Below, piece by piece: positions 33,497 to 41,176 of a stretch of 41,176 nucleotides of DNA (positions within the stretch are counted from its first letter, which is position 1; every line of letters starts with the position of its first letter). The stretch is from Actinomadura sp. GC306 (GTDB lineage: Bacteria > Actinomycetota > Actinomycetes > Streptosporangiales > Streptosporangiaceae). Location of the stretch: NCBI RefSeq assembly GCF_004348665.1, contig NZ_SMKM01000025.1, forward strand, positions 1-41,176, in the 5' to 3' direction. The notes under the pieces are model-generated. The model did no database searches and had not been told where the DNA came from. It saw only the letters and a program-made list of their open reading frames with translations. The position numbers and the translations under genes are program-made.

Positions 33497-34435
33497 TCAC
33501 TGCGGGGGCGGGGGACGGTTGTCCCGGTACCAGTCGCCCTCGTCGGGACGCTGCTCGCCGCCGGGCGCCGGCTGGGTGCCCTGCGGCCCCTGCTCCTGGC
33601 CCGAACCGCCGTACTGGCGGGTCCACTCGCCCATCTCCTCCTGCTCGGAGGCGGGCTGCTGCCCGTAGCCCGGCTGGCCGCCCGTCTGGTAGCCGCCCTG
33701 CTGCCCGTACTGCTGCCCGTGCTGCTGCCCGTGCTGCTGCCCGTGCTGCTGGTAGTCCTGCGGCTGGCCGTACTGCTGCGGCTGCTGGCCGTACTGCTGG
33801 CCCTCGGCGCCGCCCTGCTGGCCGCCGTACTGCTGGTACTGCTGGTACTGCTGCTGCCCGTAGCCCTGCTGGCCGTACTGCTGCTGGCCCGGCTGCTGCT
33901 GACCGGGCTGGCCGGGCTGCTGGCCGGCCTGGCCCTGCTGGTAGCCGAAGTCGGGGTAGCCCTGCGGCATCTGCTGCTGGCCGGTCTTGGGGCGCGGCGG
34001 CTGCATCCCCTGGAAGACGGTGTAGACGTACCAGGCGCCGACGCCGGCCACGGCGAGCTTCCCGGCGCCGAGGAGGAACACCGACAGCTTCGTGAGCGCG
34101 CCGGCGGCGTCGGAGTCGGCGAGCATCCCGCTCAGCCAGGCGATGAGGCCGAACACGGCGATGCCGCCGAGGACCCCGAGGGCGCCCATGGTGATCGTCC
34201 GGGCCTGCGGCGTCGGCTGCTCGCCCCAGGTCACCAGCAGCACCGCGAGGACGAGGATCCCGACGACCCCGATCTGCAGGAACATCCCGTCCCGGGTTTC
34301 GAGCAGGGCGCGGAAGGTGAACGTCCCGTCGTCGCCGATGAGCGTGATGATGCCCGCGAGCAGCTGCACGCCCGCCGAGGCGAGCAGTACCCAGGCGGCC
34401 GGTTCGCGCAGGCGCTGGACGGCTTCCTTGTTCAC
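33497..34435 (-). CDS. Four-helix membrane protein with Q/G/Y-rich tail
   Basis: The 312-residue protein has four membrane helices in residues 12-145 (AAWVLLASAGVQLLAGIITL; FLQIGVVGILVLAVLLVTW; MGALGVLGGIAVFGLIAWL; LGAGKLAVAGVGAWYVYTVF). About 160 residues of Gln/Gly/Tyr/Pro-rich low complexity follow, with QQYGQQ and QQHGQQHG repeats and no charged residues until the last 40. The DNA of this part has a 12-bp tandem repeat at 33698-33745. The tail would be cytoplasmic. The GTG at 34435 is supported by GGAGA 7 bases upstream; the frame open to 35029 is antisense to fbiA. I do not recognise the family; similar membrane proteins with Q-rich tails occur next to fbiA in related actinomycetes as far as I recall. 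Confidence 0.82.
   Translation of the reverse strand: MNKEAVQRLREPAAWVLLASAGVQLLAGIITLIGDDGTFTFRALLETRDGMFLQIGVVGILVLAVLLVTWGEQPTPQARTITMGALGVLGGIAVFGLIAWLSGMLADSDAAGALTKLSVFLLGAGKLAVAGVGAWYVYTVFQGMQPPRPKTGQQQMPQGYPDFGYQQGQAGQQPGQPGQQQPGQQQYGQQGYGQQQYQQYQQYGGQQGGAEGQQYGQQPQQYGQPQDYQQHGQQHGQQHGQQYGQQGGYQTGGQPGYGQQPASEQEEMGEWTRQYGGSGQEQGPQGTQPAPGGEQRPDEGDWYRDNRPPPPQ
33698..33745 (-). repeat. Four tandem 12-bp coding repeats (QHGQ units)
   Basis: CTGCTGCCCGTA at 33698 and CTGCTGCCCGTG at 33710, 33722 and 33734 follow each other without gaps. They encode the QHGQ/QYGQ repeats of the tail. Identity between units suggests recent slippage, so copy number may vary between strains. Confidence 0.85.
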
Positions 34436-34558
34436 GGTGACATCTCCAGACCGAGGCGGTGCTCTTAAGCTCTTACACGCCAAAGCTTGGCATAGATTCG
34501 GCCCGCCGACCCAACGGGGCGGCCCGGCGGCGCCGTGCGGCCGAAACGGCGCCATGGA

Positions 34559-34564
34559 TACGCT
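34559..34564 (+). promoter_or_regulatory. -10 hexamer TACGCT for a leaderless fbiA mRNA
   Basis: TACGCT is followed by GGCGGC and the fbiA ATG at 34571. The spacing of 6 bases matches the other leaderless-type starts in the window. GGCGG could also be a weak ribosome site. Confidence 0.45.
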
Positions 34565-34570
34565 GGCGGC

Positions 34571-35524
34571 ATGAAGATCGTGGTGCTGGCCGGTGGCATC
34601 GGCGGGGCCCGTTTCCTGCGCGGGCTGCGGTCGGCGGCCCCCGAAGCGGAGATCACCGTCATCGGCAATACCGGGGACGACATCTCGCTGTTCGGGCTGC
34701 GGGTGTGCCCCGACCTGGACACCGTCATGTACACGCTCGGCGGCGGCATCAACGAGGACCAGGGGTGGGGCCGGGCCGACGAGACGTTCACCGTCAAGGA
34801 GGAGCTCGCCGCCTACGGCGTCGGGCCGGGCTGGTTCGGGCTCGGCGACCGCGACTTCGCGACCCACATCGTCCGGACGCAGATGCTCGCGGCGGGATAC
34901 AAGCTGTCGGCGGTGACCGAGGCGCTGTGCGACCGGTGGAAGCCGGGGGTCCGGCTGATCCCGATGACCGACGACCAGGTCGAGACGCACGTCGTCGTCG
35001 AGGACGAGCAGGGGCGCCGGGCGATCCACTTCCAGGAGTGGTGGGTGCGGCTGCGCGCGTCCCTCCCGGCGCTGTCGATCGCGGCGATCGGCGCGGAGGA
35101 CGCCAAGCCCGCGCCGGGCGTGCTGAAGGCGATCGAGGAGGCGGACGTGGTGCTGTTCCCGCCGTCCAACCCGGTCGTCAGCATCGGGACGATCCTCGCG
35201 GTGCCCGGCATCCGGGACGCGGTCGCGACCAGGACGGTCGTCGGCGTCTCCCCGATCATCGGCGGCGCCCCGGTGAGCGGCATGGCGGACGCCTGCCTGA
35301 CCGCGATCGGCACCGAGACGTCGGCGCGGGCGGTCGCCGAGCTGTACGGGCTCGGGCTGCTGGACGGCTGGCTCGTCGACGAGGCCGACGCCGCCGTGCG
35401 GGTGGAGGGCATCGAGGTGCGGCCGCGGCCGCTGCTGATGAGCGACGCGGCGGCGACGGCGGACATCGCCCGCGCCGCGCTCGACCTCGCGGTGGAGCTG
35501 AAGCGGGCGGAGGAGTCGCGGTGA
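34571..35524 (+). CDS. fbiA: 2-phospho-L-lactate-type transferase FbiA (F420 biosynthesis)
   Basis: The 317-residue CofD/FbiA enzyme transfers a phospho-three-carbon unit (phosphoenolpyruvate-derived in mycobacteria) from its guanylyl-activated form to Fo, giving dehydro-F420-0. The nucleotide motif [16 protein letters not shown] is at the N-terminus, followed by [20 protein letters not shown] and [17 protein letters not shown], both family hallmarks. The C-terminal part has [21 protein letters not shown]. Length is normal. The ATG at 34571 is right for the family although the frame is open to 34535. It overlaps fbiB by GTGA and is divergent from the Q/G/Y-tail membrane protein. Confidence 0.96.
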   Translation: MKIVVLAGGIGGARFLRGLRSAAPEAEITVIGNTGDDISLFGLRVCPDLDTVMYTLGGGINEDQGWGRADETFTVKEELAAYGVGPGWFGLGDRDFATHIVRTQMLAAGYKLSAVTEALCDRWKPGVRLIPMTDDQVETHVVVEDEQGRRAIHFQEWWVRLRASLPALSIAAIGAEDAKPAPGVLKAIEEADVVLFPPSNPVVSIGTILAVPGIRDAVATRTVVGVSPIIGGAPVSGMADACLTAIGTETSARAVAELYGLGLLDGWLVDEADAAVRVEGIEVRPRPLLMSDAAATADIARAALDLAVELKRAEESR

Positions 35525-36810
35525 CCCGGCTGGAGGTGCTCGGCGTCCCCGGGCTGCCGGAGGTCGCGGAGGGCGCCGACATCGCGGCGCTGATCCCGGC
35601 GGACGCGGTGCGGGACGGCGACGTCGTGGTGGTCACGTCCAAGATCGTCAGCAAGGCGGAGGGGCGGGTCCTGGTCGCGGACGACCGGGAGAAGGCGATC
35701 GAGGCGGAGACCGTGCGGGTGGTGGCGCGGCGGGCGCACGACCGCGGCGAGACGCGGATCGTGGAGACTCGGCAGGGGCTCGTCCTCGCGGCGGCCGGCG
35801 TGGACGCGTCCAACACGCGGCCGGGCACGGTGCTGCTGCTGCCGGAGGACCCGGACGCCTCGGCCCGCCGCATCCGCGCGGGCCTGCGCGAGCGGACCGG
35901 CGCGGACGTCGCCGTCATCGTCTCCGACACGCTCGGCCGGCCCTGGCGCAACGGGCTGATCGACGCGGCGATCGGCCTGGCGGGCCTGGAGCCGATCAGC
36001 GACCTGCGCGGGCGGGACGACTCCTACGGCAACCGCCTCGACGCCACGATCACCGCCGTCGCCGACGAGATCGCCGCGGCCGCGGAGCTGGTGAAGGGCA
36101 AGCTCGACGGGGTGCCGGTCGCGGTCGTGCGCGGCCTGTCCGCGCTGGTCACGAAGGAGGACGGGCCGGGCGCGCGGGCGCTGGTCCGCCCGCCCGACGA
36201 GGACATGTTCCGGTGGGGGCCGTCCGAGGTGCTGTACGCGCGGCGCACGATCCGCGAGTTCACCGCCGACCCGGTCGACCCGGCGGCGGTGCGCCGCGCG
36301 GTCGCCGCCGCGATCACCGCGCCGGCGCCGCACCACACGACGCCGTGGCGGTTCGTGCTCCTGGAGTCGCAGGAGTCGCGGACGCGGCTGCTGGACGCGA
36401 TGCGCGACGCGTGGGAGGCCGACCTGCGCCGCGACGGCTTCTCCGAGGAGTCGATCACCAAGCGGCTGCGGCGCGGGGACGTGCTGCGGCGGGCGCCCTA
36501 CCTGGTCGTGCCGTGCCTGGTCATGGACGGCTCGCACGACTACCCGGACGAGCGGCGGTCGCGCGCCGAGCGGGAGATGTTCGTCGTCGCGACGGGCGCC
36601 GGGGTGCAGAACCTCCTGGTGGCGCTGGCCGTCGAGGGGCTCGGGTCGTGCTGGGTGTCGAGCACGATGTTCTGCCGCGACGTCGTCCGGGAGTCGCTCG
36701 GGCTGCCGGCCGACTGGGACCCGATGGGCGCCGTCGGCGTCGGCCACCCGGCCGCGCCGCCGCGCGAGCGCCCGCCGCGCAGCCCGGAGGCGTTCATCGA
36801 GGTCCGGTGA
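35521..36810 (+). CDS. fbiB: F420:gamma-glutamyl ligase with nitroreductase domain, FbiB
   Basis: The 429-residue two-domain enzyme completes F420. Residues 1 to about 235 are the CofE ligase ([55 protein letters not shown]), which adds gamma-linked glutamates using GTP. Residues from about 240 are an FMN nitroreductase-like domain ([56 protein letters not shown]), which reduces dehydro-F420-0. This is the actinobacterial fused form. The GTG at 35521 overlaps the fbiA stop. Confidence 0.96.
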   Translation: MTRLEVLGVPGLPEVAEGADIAALIPADAVRDGDVVVVTSKIVSKAEGRVLVADDREKAIEAETVRVVARRAHDRGETRIVETRQGLVLAAAGVDASNTRPGTVLLLPEDPDASARRIRAGLRERTGADVAVIVSDTLGRPWRNGLIDAAIGLAGLEPISDLRGRDDSYGNRLDATITAVADEIAAAAELVKGKLDGVPVAVVRGLSALVTKEDGPGARALVRPPDEDMFRWGPSEVLYARRTIREFTADPVDPAAVRRAVAAAITAPAPHHTTPWRFVLLESQESRTRLLDAMRDAWEADLRRDGFSEESITKRLRRGDVLRRAPYLVVPCLVMDGSHDYPDERRSRAEREMFVVATGAGVQNLLVALAVEGLGSCWVSSTMFCRDVVRESLGLPADWDPMGAVGVGHPAAPPRERPPRSPEAFIEVR

Positions 36811-36908
36811 CCCGGCAGGGGCGGGAATAGCCGGCGGCCCGGCGGGGCTGCTAACGGATGCGGGCAATTCGCCCACCCCCGCCGCGTCGCAAATTATGAC
36901 GATTGGCA

Positions 36909-36914
36909 TAGAGT
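36909..36914 (+). promoter_or_regulatory. -10 hexamer TAGAGT for a leaderless fbiC mRNA
   Basis: TAGAGT is followed by GCCTGC and the fbiC ATG at 36921. The same GCCTGC-ATG sequence follows the vapB -10 element. No Shine-Dalgarno sequence is present, which fits a leaderless start. Confidence 0.6.
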
Positions 36915-36920
36915 GCCTGC

Positions 36921-39479
36921 ATGGACGCCACGAGCTCCGCGCTCCGCCGGGCACTGGCCCGCGCGCGTGACGGCAAGACACTCGACCGATCCGAGGCCAC
37001 CACACTGCTGCAGGCCCGCGGGGCGCAGCTCGACGACCTGCTCACTTACGCCGCCCGCACCCGGGACGCGGGCCTGGACGCCGCGGGTCGGCCGGGCGTC
37101 ATCACCTACAGCCGCAAGGTCTTCATCCCGCTGACCCGGCTGTGCCGCGACCGCTGCGGGTACTGCACGTTCGCGACCGTCCCCCACAAGCTGGACGCCC
37201 CCTACCTGAGCCCGGACGAGGTCCTGGAGATCGCGCGGCGGGGTGCGGAGATGGGCTGCAAGGAGGCCCTGTTCACGCTCGGGGACCGTCCCGAGGACCG
37301 CTGGAAGCAGGCCCGCGAGTGGCTCGACGCGCACGGCTACGACGACACGCTCTCCTACGTCCGCGCGATGGCGATCCGGGTGCTGGAGGAGACCGGGCTG
37401 CTGCCGCACCTCAACCCCGGCGTCCTGACCTGGCGTGACTTCCAGCGGCTCAAGCCGGTCGCGCCGTCCATGGGCATGATGCTGGAGACGACGGCGACGC
37501 GGCTGTTCAGCGAGCGCGGCGGCCCGCACTTCGGGTCGCCGGACAAGGACCCGGCCGTGCGGCTGCGGGTGCTGGAGGACGCCGGCCGCACGAACGTGCC
37601 GTTCACGACCGGCATCCTCATCGGCATCGGCGAGACGATCGAGGAGCGCGCGGACGCGATCTTCGAGATCCGGCGGACGATGCGGGAGTACGGCGCGATC
37701 CAGGAGGTGATCGTGCAGAACTTCCGGGCCAAGCCGGACACCAAGATGCGCGACACCCCGGACGCCGACCTCGCCGAACTCGCGGCGACGATCGCGGTGA
37801 CGCGGCTCGTCCTCGGCCCGAAGGCGCGGGTGCAGGCGCCGCCGAACCTCGTCGGCGACCAGTTCGCGCTGATGCTCCGCGCCGGCATCGACGACTGGGG
37901 CGGGGTGTCCCCGCTGACGCCCGACCACGTGAACCCCGAGCGGCCCTGGCCGCAGATCGACGAGCTGTCCGAGCGGACGGCCGCCGCGGGGTTCGCGCTG
38001 CGCGAGCGGCTGACGATCTACCCCGAGTACGTGCGGCGCGGCGAGCCGTGGCTGGACCCGCGGCTGGACGCGCACGTCGCGGCGCTGGCCGACCCGGCGA
38101 CCGGGCTCGCGCGGGACGACGCCGTCCTTGAGGGACGCCCCTGGCAGGAGCCGGACGGCGGGTTCCAGGCGTCCGGGCGGACCGACCTGCACACCGAGAT
38201 CGACACGACGGGCCGCACCAGCGACCGGCGCGACGACTTCGACGAGGTGTACGGCGACTGGGACGCGCTACGCGACCGCATGTCCGCCCCCCAGCGTTTC
38301 GACTCCGACATCAGGACCGCTCTCGCGCGCGCGGAGCAGGACCCTGCGGGGCTGTCGGACGACGAGGCACTGGCCCTCCTGCACGCCGAGGGCCCGGAAC
38401 TCGACGCCCTCGCCAAGCTCGCCGACGACCTGCGCCGGGACACGGTTGGCGACGAGGTCACCTACGTCGTCACCCGCAACATCAACTTCACCAACGTCTG
38501 CTACACGGGCTGCCGGTTCTGCGCGTTCGCGCAGCGCCGCACGGACGCCGACGCCTACACGCTCTCCCTCCGCCAGGTCGGGGACCGGGTGGACGAGGCG
38601 TGGGCGGCGGGCGCGACCGAGATCTGCATGCAGGGCGGCATCCACCCCGACATGCCCGGTACCGCCTACTTCGACCTCGCCCGCGAGGTGAAGAACCGCG
38701 CGCCGGACATCCACCTGCACTCCTACAGCCCGATGGAGGTCGTGAACGGCGCGTCCCGCGCGGACATGTCGATCCGCGAATGGCTGGAGGGCGCGAAGGA
38801 GGCCGGCGTCGACTCCCTGCCGGGGACGGCCGCCGAGATCCTGGACGACGACGTCCGCTGGGTGCTGACCAAGGGCAAGCTGCCCACCGACCAGTGGGTC
38901 GAGGTCGTCACCACCGCGCACGAGATCGGGCTGCCGACGACGTCCACCATGATGTACGGGCACGTGGACACCCCGTCGCACTGGGTCGCGCACATCAGGC
39001 TGCTCCGCTCCATCCAGGAGCGGACGGGCGGGTTCAGCGAGTTCGTCCTGCTGCCCTTCGTGCACCACAACTCGCCCATCTACCTCGCGGGGCTGGCGCG
39101 GCCGGGGCCGACCGTCCGGGAGAACGTGGCCGTCCACGCCCTGGCGCGGATCCTGCTGCACGGCGCGATCCCCAACATCCAGACGTCCTGGGTGAAGCTG
39201 GGCGACGAACTGTGCACGCGCGTCCTGCAGGGCGGCGTGAACGACCTCGGCGGCACGCTGATGGAGGAGACCATCAGCCGCATGGCCGGGTCGGAGAACG
39301 GCTCCTTCAAGCCCATCAGCGAACTGGAGGAGATCGCCGCGCGGGCCGGCCGTCCCGCCAGGCAGCGCACCACCCTCTACGGCGAGGTGCCGGAGGAGCG
39401 CCTGACGGCGTCCCGCCGCACCGACGGCATCGGCCACTTCGGCCAGGGGAAGCTCAATCTCCCCCTGGTCGGCACGTGA
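36921..39479 (+). CDS. fbiC: FO synthase FbiC (fused CofG-CofH)
   Basis: The 852-residue protein makes the deazaflavin Fo from tyrosine and the flavin precursor 5-amino-6-ribitylaminouracil. It contains two radical-SAM domains, each with a CxxxCxxC cluster: Cys75, Cys79, Cys82 (CRDRCGYC; CofG half) and Cys527, Cys531, Cys534 (CYTGCRFC; CofH half). The halves are joined around residues 390-480. The C-terminal half has [20 protein letters not shown] and [10 protein letters not shown], typical of CofH. It lies 110 bp behind fbiB, so all three F420 genes are together, whereas mycobacteria keep fbiC elsewhere. A TAGAGT hexamer 6 bases before the ATG suggests its own leaderless promoter. Confidence 0.97.
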   Translation: MDATSSALRRALARARDGKTLDRSEATTLLQARGAQLDDLLTYAARTRDAGLDAAGRPGVITYSRKVFIPLTRLCRDRCGYCTFATVPHKLDAPYLSPDEVLEIARRGAEMGCKEALFTLGDRPEDRWKQAREWLDAHGYDDTLSYVRAMAIRVLEETGLLPHLNPGVLTWRDFQRLKPVAPSMGMMLETTATRLFSERGGPHFGSPDKDPAVRLRVLEDAGRTNVPFTTGILIGIGETIEERADAIFEIRRTMREYGAIQEVIVQNFRAKPDTKMRDTPDADLAELAATIAVTRLVLGPKARVQAPPNLVGDQFALMLRAGIDDWGGVSPLTPDHVNPERPWPQIDELSERTAAAGFALRERLTIYPEYVRRGEPWLDPRLDAHVAALADPATGLARDDAVLEGRPWQEPDGGFQASGRTDLHTEIDTTGRTSDRRDDFDEVYGDWDALRDRMSAPQRFDSDIRTALARAEQDPAGLSDDEALALLHAEGPELDALAKLADDLRRDTVGDEVTYVVTRNINFTNVCYTGCRFCAFAQRRTDADAYTLSLRQVGDRVDEAWAAGATEICMQGGIHPDMPGTAYFDLAREVKNRAPDIHLHSYSPMEVVNGASRADMSIREWLEGAKEAGVDSLPGTAAEILDDDVRWVLTKGKLPTDQWVEVVTTAHEIGLPTTSTMMYGHVDTPSHWVAHIRLLRSIQERTGGFSEFVLLPFVHHNSPIYLAGLARPGPTVRENVAVHALARILLHGAIPNIQTSWVKLGDELCTRVLQGGVNDLGGTLMEETISRMAGSENGSFKPISELEEIAARAGRPARQRTTLYGEVPEERLTASRRTDGIGHFGQGKLNLPLVGT

Positions 39480-39500
39480 TCCCCGCTGTATGACTGACGG

Positions 39501-40532
39501 GTGAACCTCTGGAGGCGGCCGGCCGTCTGGGCCGCCGCGGCACTGCTGCTGTCCGGCGTGGGCGGCGGTGCCTGGGCGCTCGGCCTCCTCCCCGGCGGGT
39601 CCGCGTGCGGCGGGTCCGCGCTGCGGATCACGATCGCCGCCCAGCCCGAGATCGCGCCCGCGCTCCGGGAGGTCGCGGACCGCTTCAACGTCGAGGAGCA
39701 CCGCGTGGCGGGCCGCTGCGTCGACGCCCACGTCGAGCCGGTCTCGCCCGCCGGCTACCTGGGTGACGCGGCCCTGCGCGCAAAGGCCGACGCGTGGGTG
39801 CCGGAGTCGTCGCTGTGGCTGGAGACGGCCCGCGACAGGGGCGGCACGTCCGTTCCCGAGGGTGGGACGCCGGTGGCCGCGACACCGGTGGTGCTCGCGA
39901 CGCCCCGCCCGGCCGAGGCGGAGCTGCGCGACGCCGACGTGGACTTCGGGTGGGAACTGCTGCTGAAGGACAAGGCGGGCGGCATCCCGCTGGCCCGCTA
40001 CTCGGCCGACCCCGCCGCCGGGATGAGCGGGACCATCGCCATGATCGCCATCGAGCAGGTCGCCGCCGGTGAGGCCGATGATGTCGCCAAGGCGCTCCGC
40101 GAGAACGCGCCCGGCCGTCCGGACGAGTCGTCCGGCGGCTCGATGACCGTCCTGGCCGATTTCATCGGCGCCGAACGCTTCGACCGTCCCCTGGCGGTCA
40201 CCACCGAGCAGGCGGTCGTCGCCTACAACGACACGCACCGCCCCAACCCGATCGTGAGCCTCATGCCGGACGAGGGCACGCTCATGCTCGACCACCCGTA
40301 CGTCGTGACCACCGGGGACCAGGACCGGCAGAACGCGGCGGAGGCGTTCAAGGCCGCGCTGGAGTCGCGTCCGGCGCACGACACCCTGCACCGGGCGGGC
40401 TTCCGCGCACCCGACGGCACCCTGCCCGCCGTGTACGCAAAGCAGCACGGCTTCACTGAGGAGCCGCCGCCGTCCCTGCGCTTCCCGACCCGCGAGCAGG
40501 TCGACGAGGCTTTGACGTCCTGGGGGACGTGA
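39501..40532 (+). CDS. Membrane-anchored substrate-binding protein (SBP_bac_11 type)
   Basis: The 343-residue protein has an N-terminal signal/anchor helix (WAAAALLLSGVGGGAWALGL) and an extracellular periplasmic-binding fold: ALRITIAAQPEIAPALREVA, AWVPESSLWLETARDRG, VAATPVVLATPRPAEAELRD and LAVTTEQAVVAYNDTH. Such domains in actinomycetes are commonly followed by a von Willebrand factor A domain; here the protein ends (VDEALTSWGT) where that domain would begin. The GTG at 39501 is 21 bp after the fbiC stop, so read-through from fbiC is possible. No transporter genes are adjacent, so it may be a sensor or adhesin. The ligand is unknown. Confidence 0.82.
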   Translation: MNLWRRPAVWAAAALLLSGVGGGAWALGLLPGGSACGGSALRITIAAQPEIAPALREVADRFNVEEHRVAGRCVDAHVEPVSPAGYLGDAALRAKADAWVPESSLWLETARDRGGTSVPEGGTPVAATPVVLATPRPAEAELRDADVDFGWELLLKDKAGGIPLARYSADPAAGMSGTIAMIAIEQVAAGEADDVAKALRENAPGRPDESSGGSMTVLADFIGAERFDRPLAVTTEQAVVAYNDTHRPNPIVSLMPDEGTLMLDHPYVVTTGDQDRQNAAEAFKAALESRPAHDTLHRAGFRAPDGTLPAVYAKQHGFTEEPPPSLRFPTREQVDEALTSWGT

Positions 40533-41176
40533 TCAGAAGGCCCGGTAGTCCCGGACGGGCAGCCGCGGCCCGCGTCTCGGCGGACGCCTGCCGGACGATT
40601 CCAGCAGCCGGGTGACGCGGTACCGGTGCCCGGCGTAGGGCTCCAGCAGTTCGAGCATCCCCGCGTCGTCGACCTTGCGGCCGATCAGCGCCCAGCCAAC
40701 CAGTCCGGGCAGGTTGTAGTCGCCGACGGAGACGGCGTCGGCGTCCCCGGCCGCGCGCTGCCGGATCTCCGCGGCCGTCCACACCCCGATCCCCGGCAGC
40801 GACCGCAGCCGGTCCTCCGCCGCGTCCTCCTCCAGGCGCCCCGCGACCTGCGCGGCCCGGATGATCGTCCGTGCCCGGACGGCCTCCAGCCCCGACCGGT
40901 GCCACTCCCACGAGGGGATCCGGGCCCACACCTCGGGCGGCGGAGGCACCCGCATATGCGGCGCCCCGGGCGCGGGCTCCCCGAACCTCCGCAGCAGATG
41001 GCTCCAGGCCCGGAACGCCTCCAGCCCCAGGACCTTCTGCTCCATGACGGCCGGGACGAGCGCTTCGAACACCCGCCGCGTCCGCCCGATCCGCAGCCCC
41101 GGCCGCTTACGCACCTGCTCCCGGACGACGTCGTGCCGCGCGACGAACCCCTCCGGCTCGTCCGCCGCCCCCAGCA
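40533..41176 (-). CDS. DNA-3-methyladenine glycosylase-like protein, 5' end outside the window
   Basis: The frame is open to the right edge (LGAADEPEGFVARHDVVREQ), so the N-terminus is missing. The visible 214 residues are an AlkA-like helix-hairpin-helix glycosylase domain, with GRTRRVFEALVPAVMEQKVL, the hairpin LRSLPGIGVWTAAEIRQRA and the catalytic Asp in AVSVGDYNLPGLVGWAL. It would remove alkylated bases from DNA. Its stop codon touches the stop of the convergent substrate-binding gene (40532/40533), with no space for a terminator between them. A GTG at 41114 could be read as a start, but family similarity continues upstream of it. Confidence 0.88.
   Translation of the reverse strand, partial: LGAADEPEGFVARHDVVREQVRKRPGLRIGRTRRVFEALVPAVMEQKVLGLEAFRAWSHLLRRFGEPAPGAPHMRVPPPPEVWARIPSWEWHRSGLEAVRARTIIRAAQVAGRLEEDAAEDRLRSLPGIGVWTAAEIRQRAAGDADAVSVGDYNLPGLVGWALIGRKVDDAGMLELLEPYAGHRYRVTRLLESSGRRPPRRGPRLPVRDYRAF

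Overview
The window is very GC-rich with GC-rich third codon positions, many GTG/TTG starts and strong actinobacterial marker families: WhiB, DUF397, DUF5753-type XRE regulators, DUF3499, DUF5719, FbiA/FbiB/FbiC and a LAL-type LuxR regulator. It is chromosomal DNA of a filamentous actinomycete, most likely Streptosporangiales (Actinomadura-like). No tRNA, rRNA, CRISPR array or intact transposon was seen. About 34 intact or edge-truncated protein genes are supported, plus three decayed ones.

Region 1 (1-4.1 kb) is accessory DNA. It holds a TerD-family protein cut by the left edge and a WhiJ-type regulatory locus: an RsbW-like ATPase fused to a BldC-like DNA-binding domain with a small overlapping partner, divergent from an XRE-DUF5753 regulator that overlaps a DUF397 gene. 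A frameshifted second DUF397 copy, a possible IS66 scrap, an intact vapBC pair and a decayed higBA-like pair follow.

Region 2 (4.1-16.2 kb) is a set of mostly single genes: a divergent IclR/long acyl-CoA dehydrogenase pair, a methyltransferase with a clear terminator, a 971-residue LuxR-type ATPase regulator, a DUF1707 protein, a luciferase-like monooxygenase fused to an SCP2 domain, a polytopic membrane protein, a GNAT acetyltransferase and a secreted-domain membrane protein.

Region 3 (16.2-22.5 kb) has two adjacent adenosylhomocysteinases of different subfamilies (the usual long bacterial type and a short archaeal/Thermotoga type) with a small hypothetical gene behind them. A MerR-type regulator is divergent from them, and a two-component system follows.

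Region 4 (22.8-40.5 kb) is conserved in gene order with the mycobacterial whiB2-fbiA region (from memory: Rv3256c, manB, Rv3258c, Rv3259, whiB2, fbiA, fbiB). It carries a CDF transporter, SIS-domain isomerase-like protein, Trm112-like protein, phosphomannomutase, DUF3499, a metallopeptidase-family protein without a catalytic motif, DUF5719, a large glycosyltransferase, WhiB2, a membrane protein with a Q/G/Y-rich tail, and the whole late F420 pathway: fbiA-fbiB and fbiC. FbiC makes Fo, FbiA adds the phospho-three-carbon unit and FbiB reduces the product and adds glutamates. The mannose-phosphate genes and the glycosyltransferase/DUF5719 pair point to envelope glycan synthesis. A substrate-binding protein and a DNA glycosylase cut by the right edge close the window.

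Two sequence-level patterns cut across genes. Five genes have a TAnnnT hexamer exactly six bases before the start codon, which predicts leaderless mRNAs. Three minus-strand genes have short tandem repeats that contain their own stop codon.
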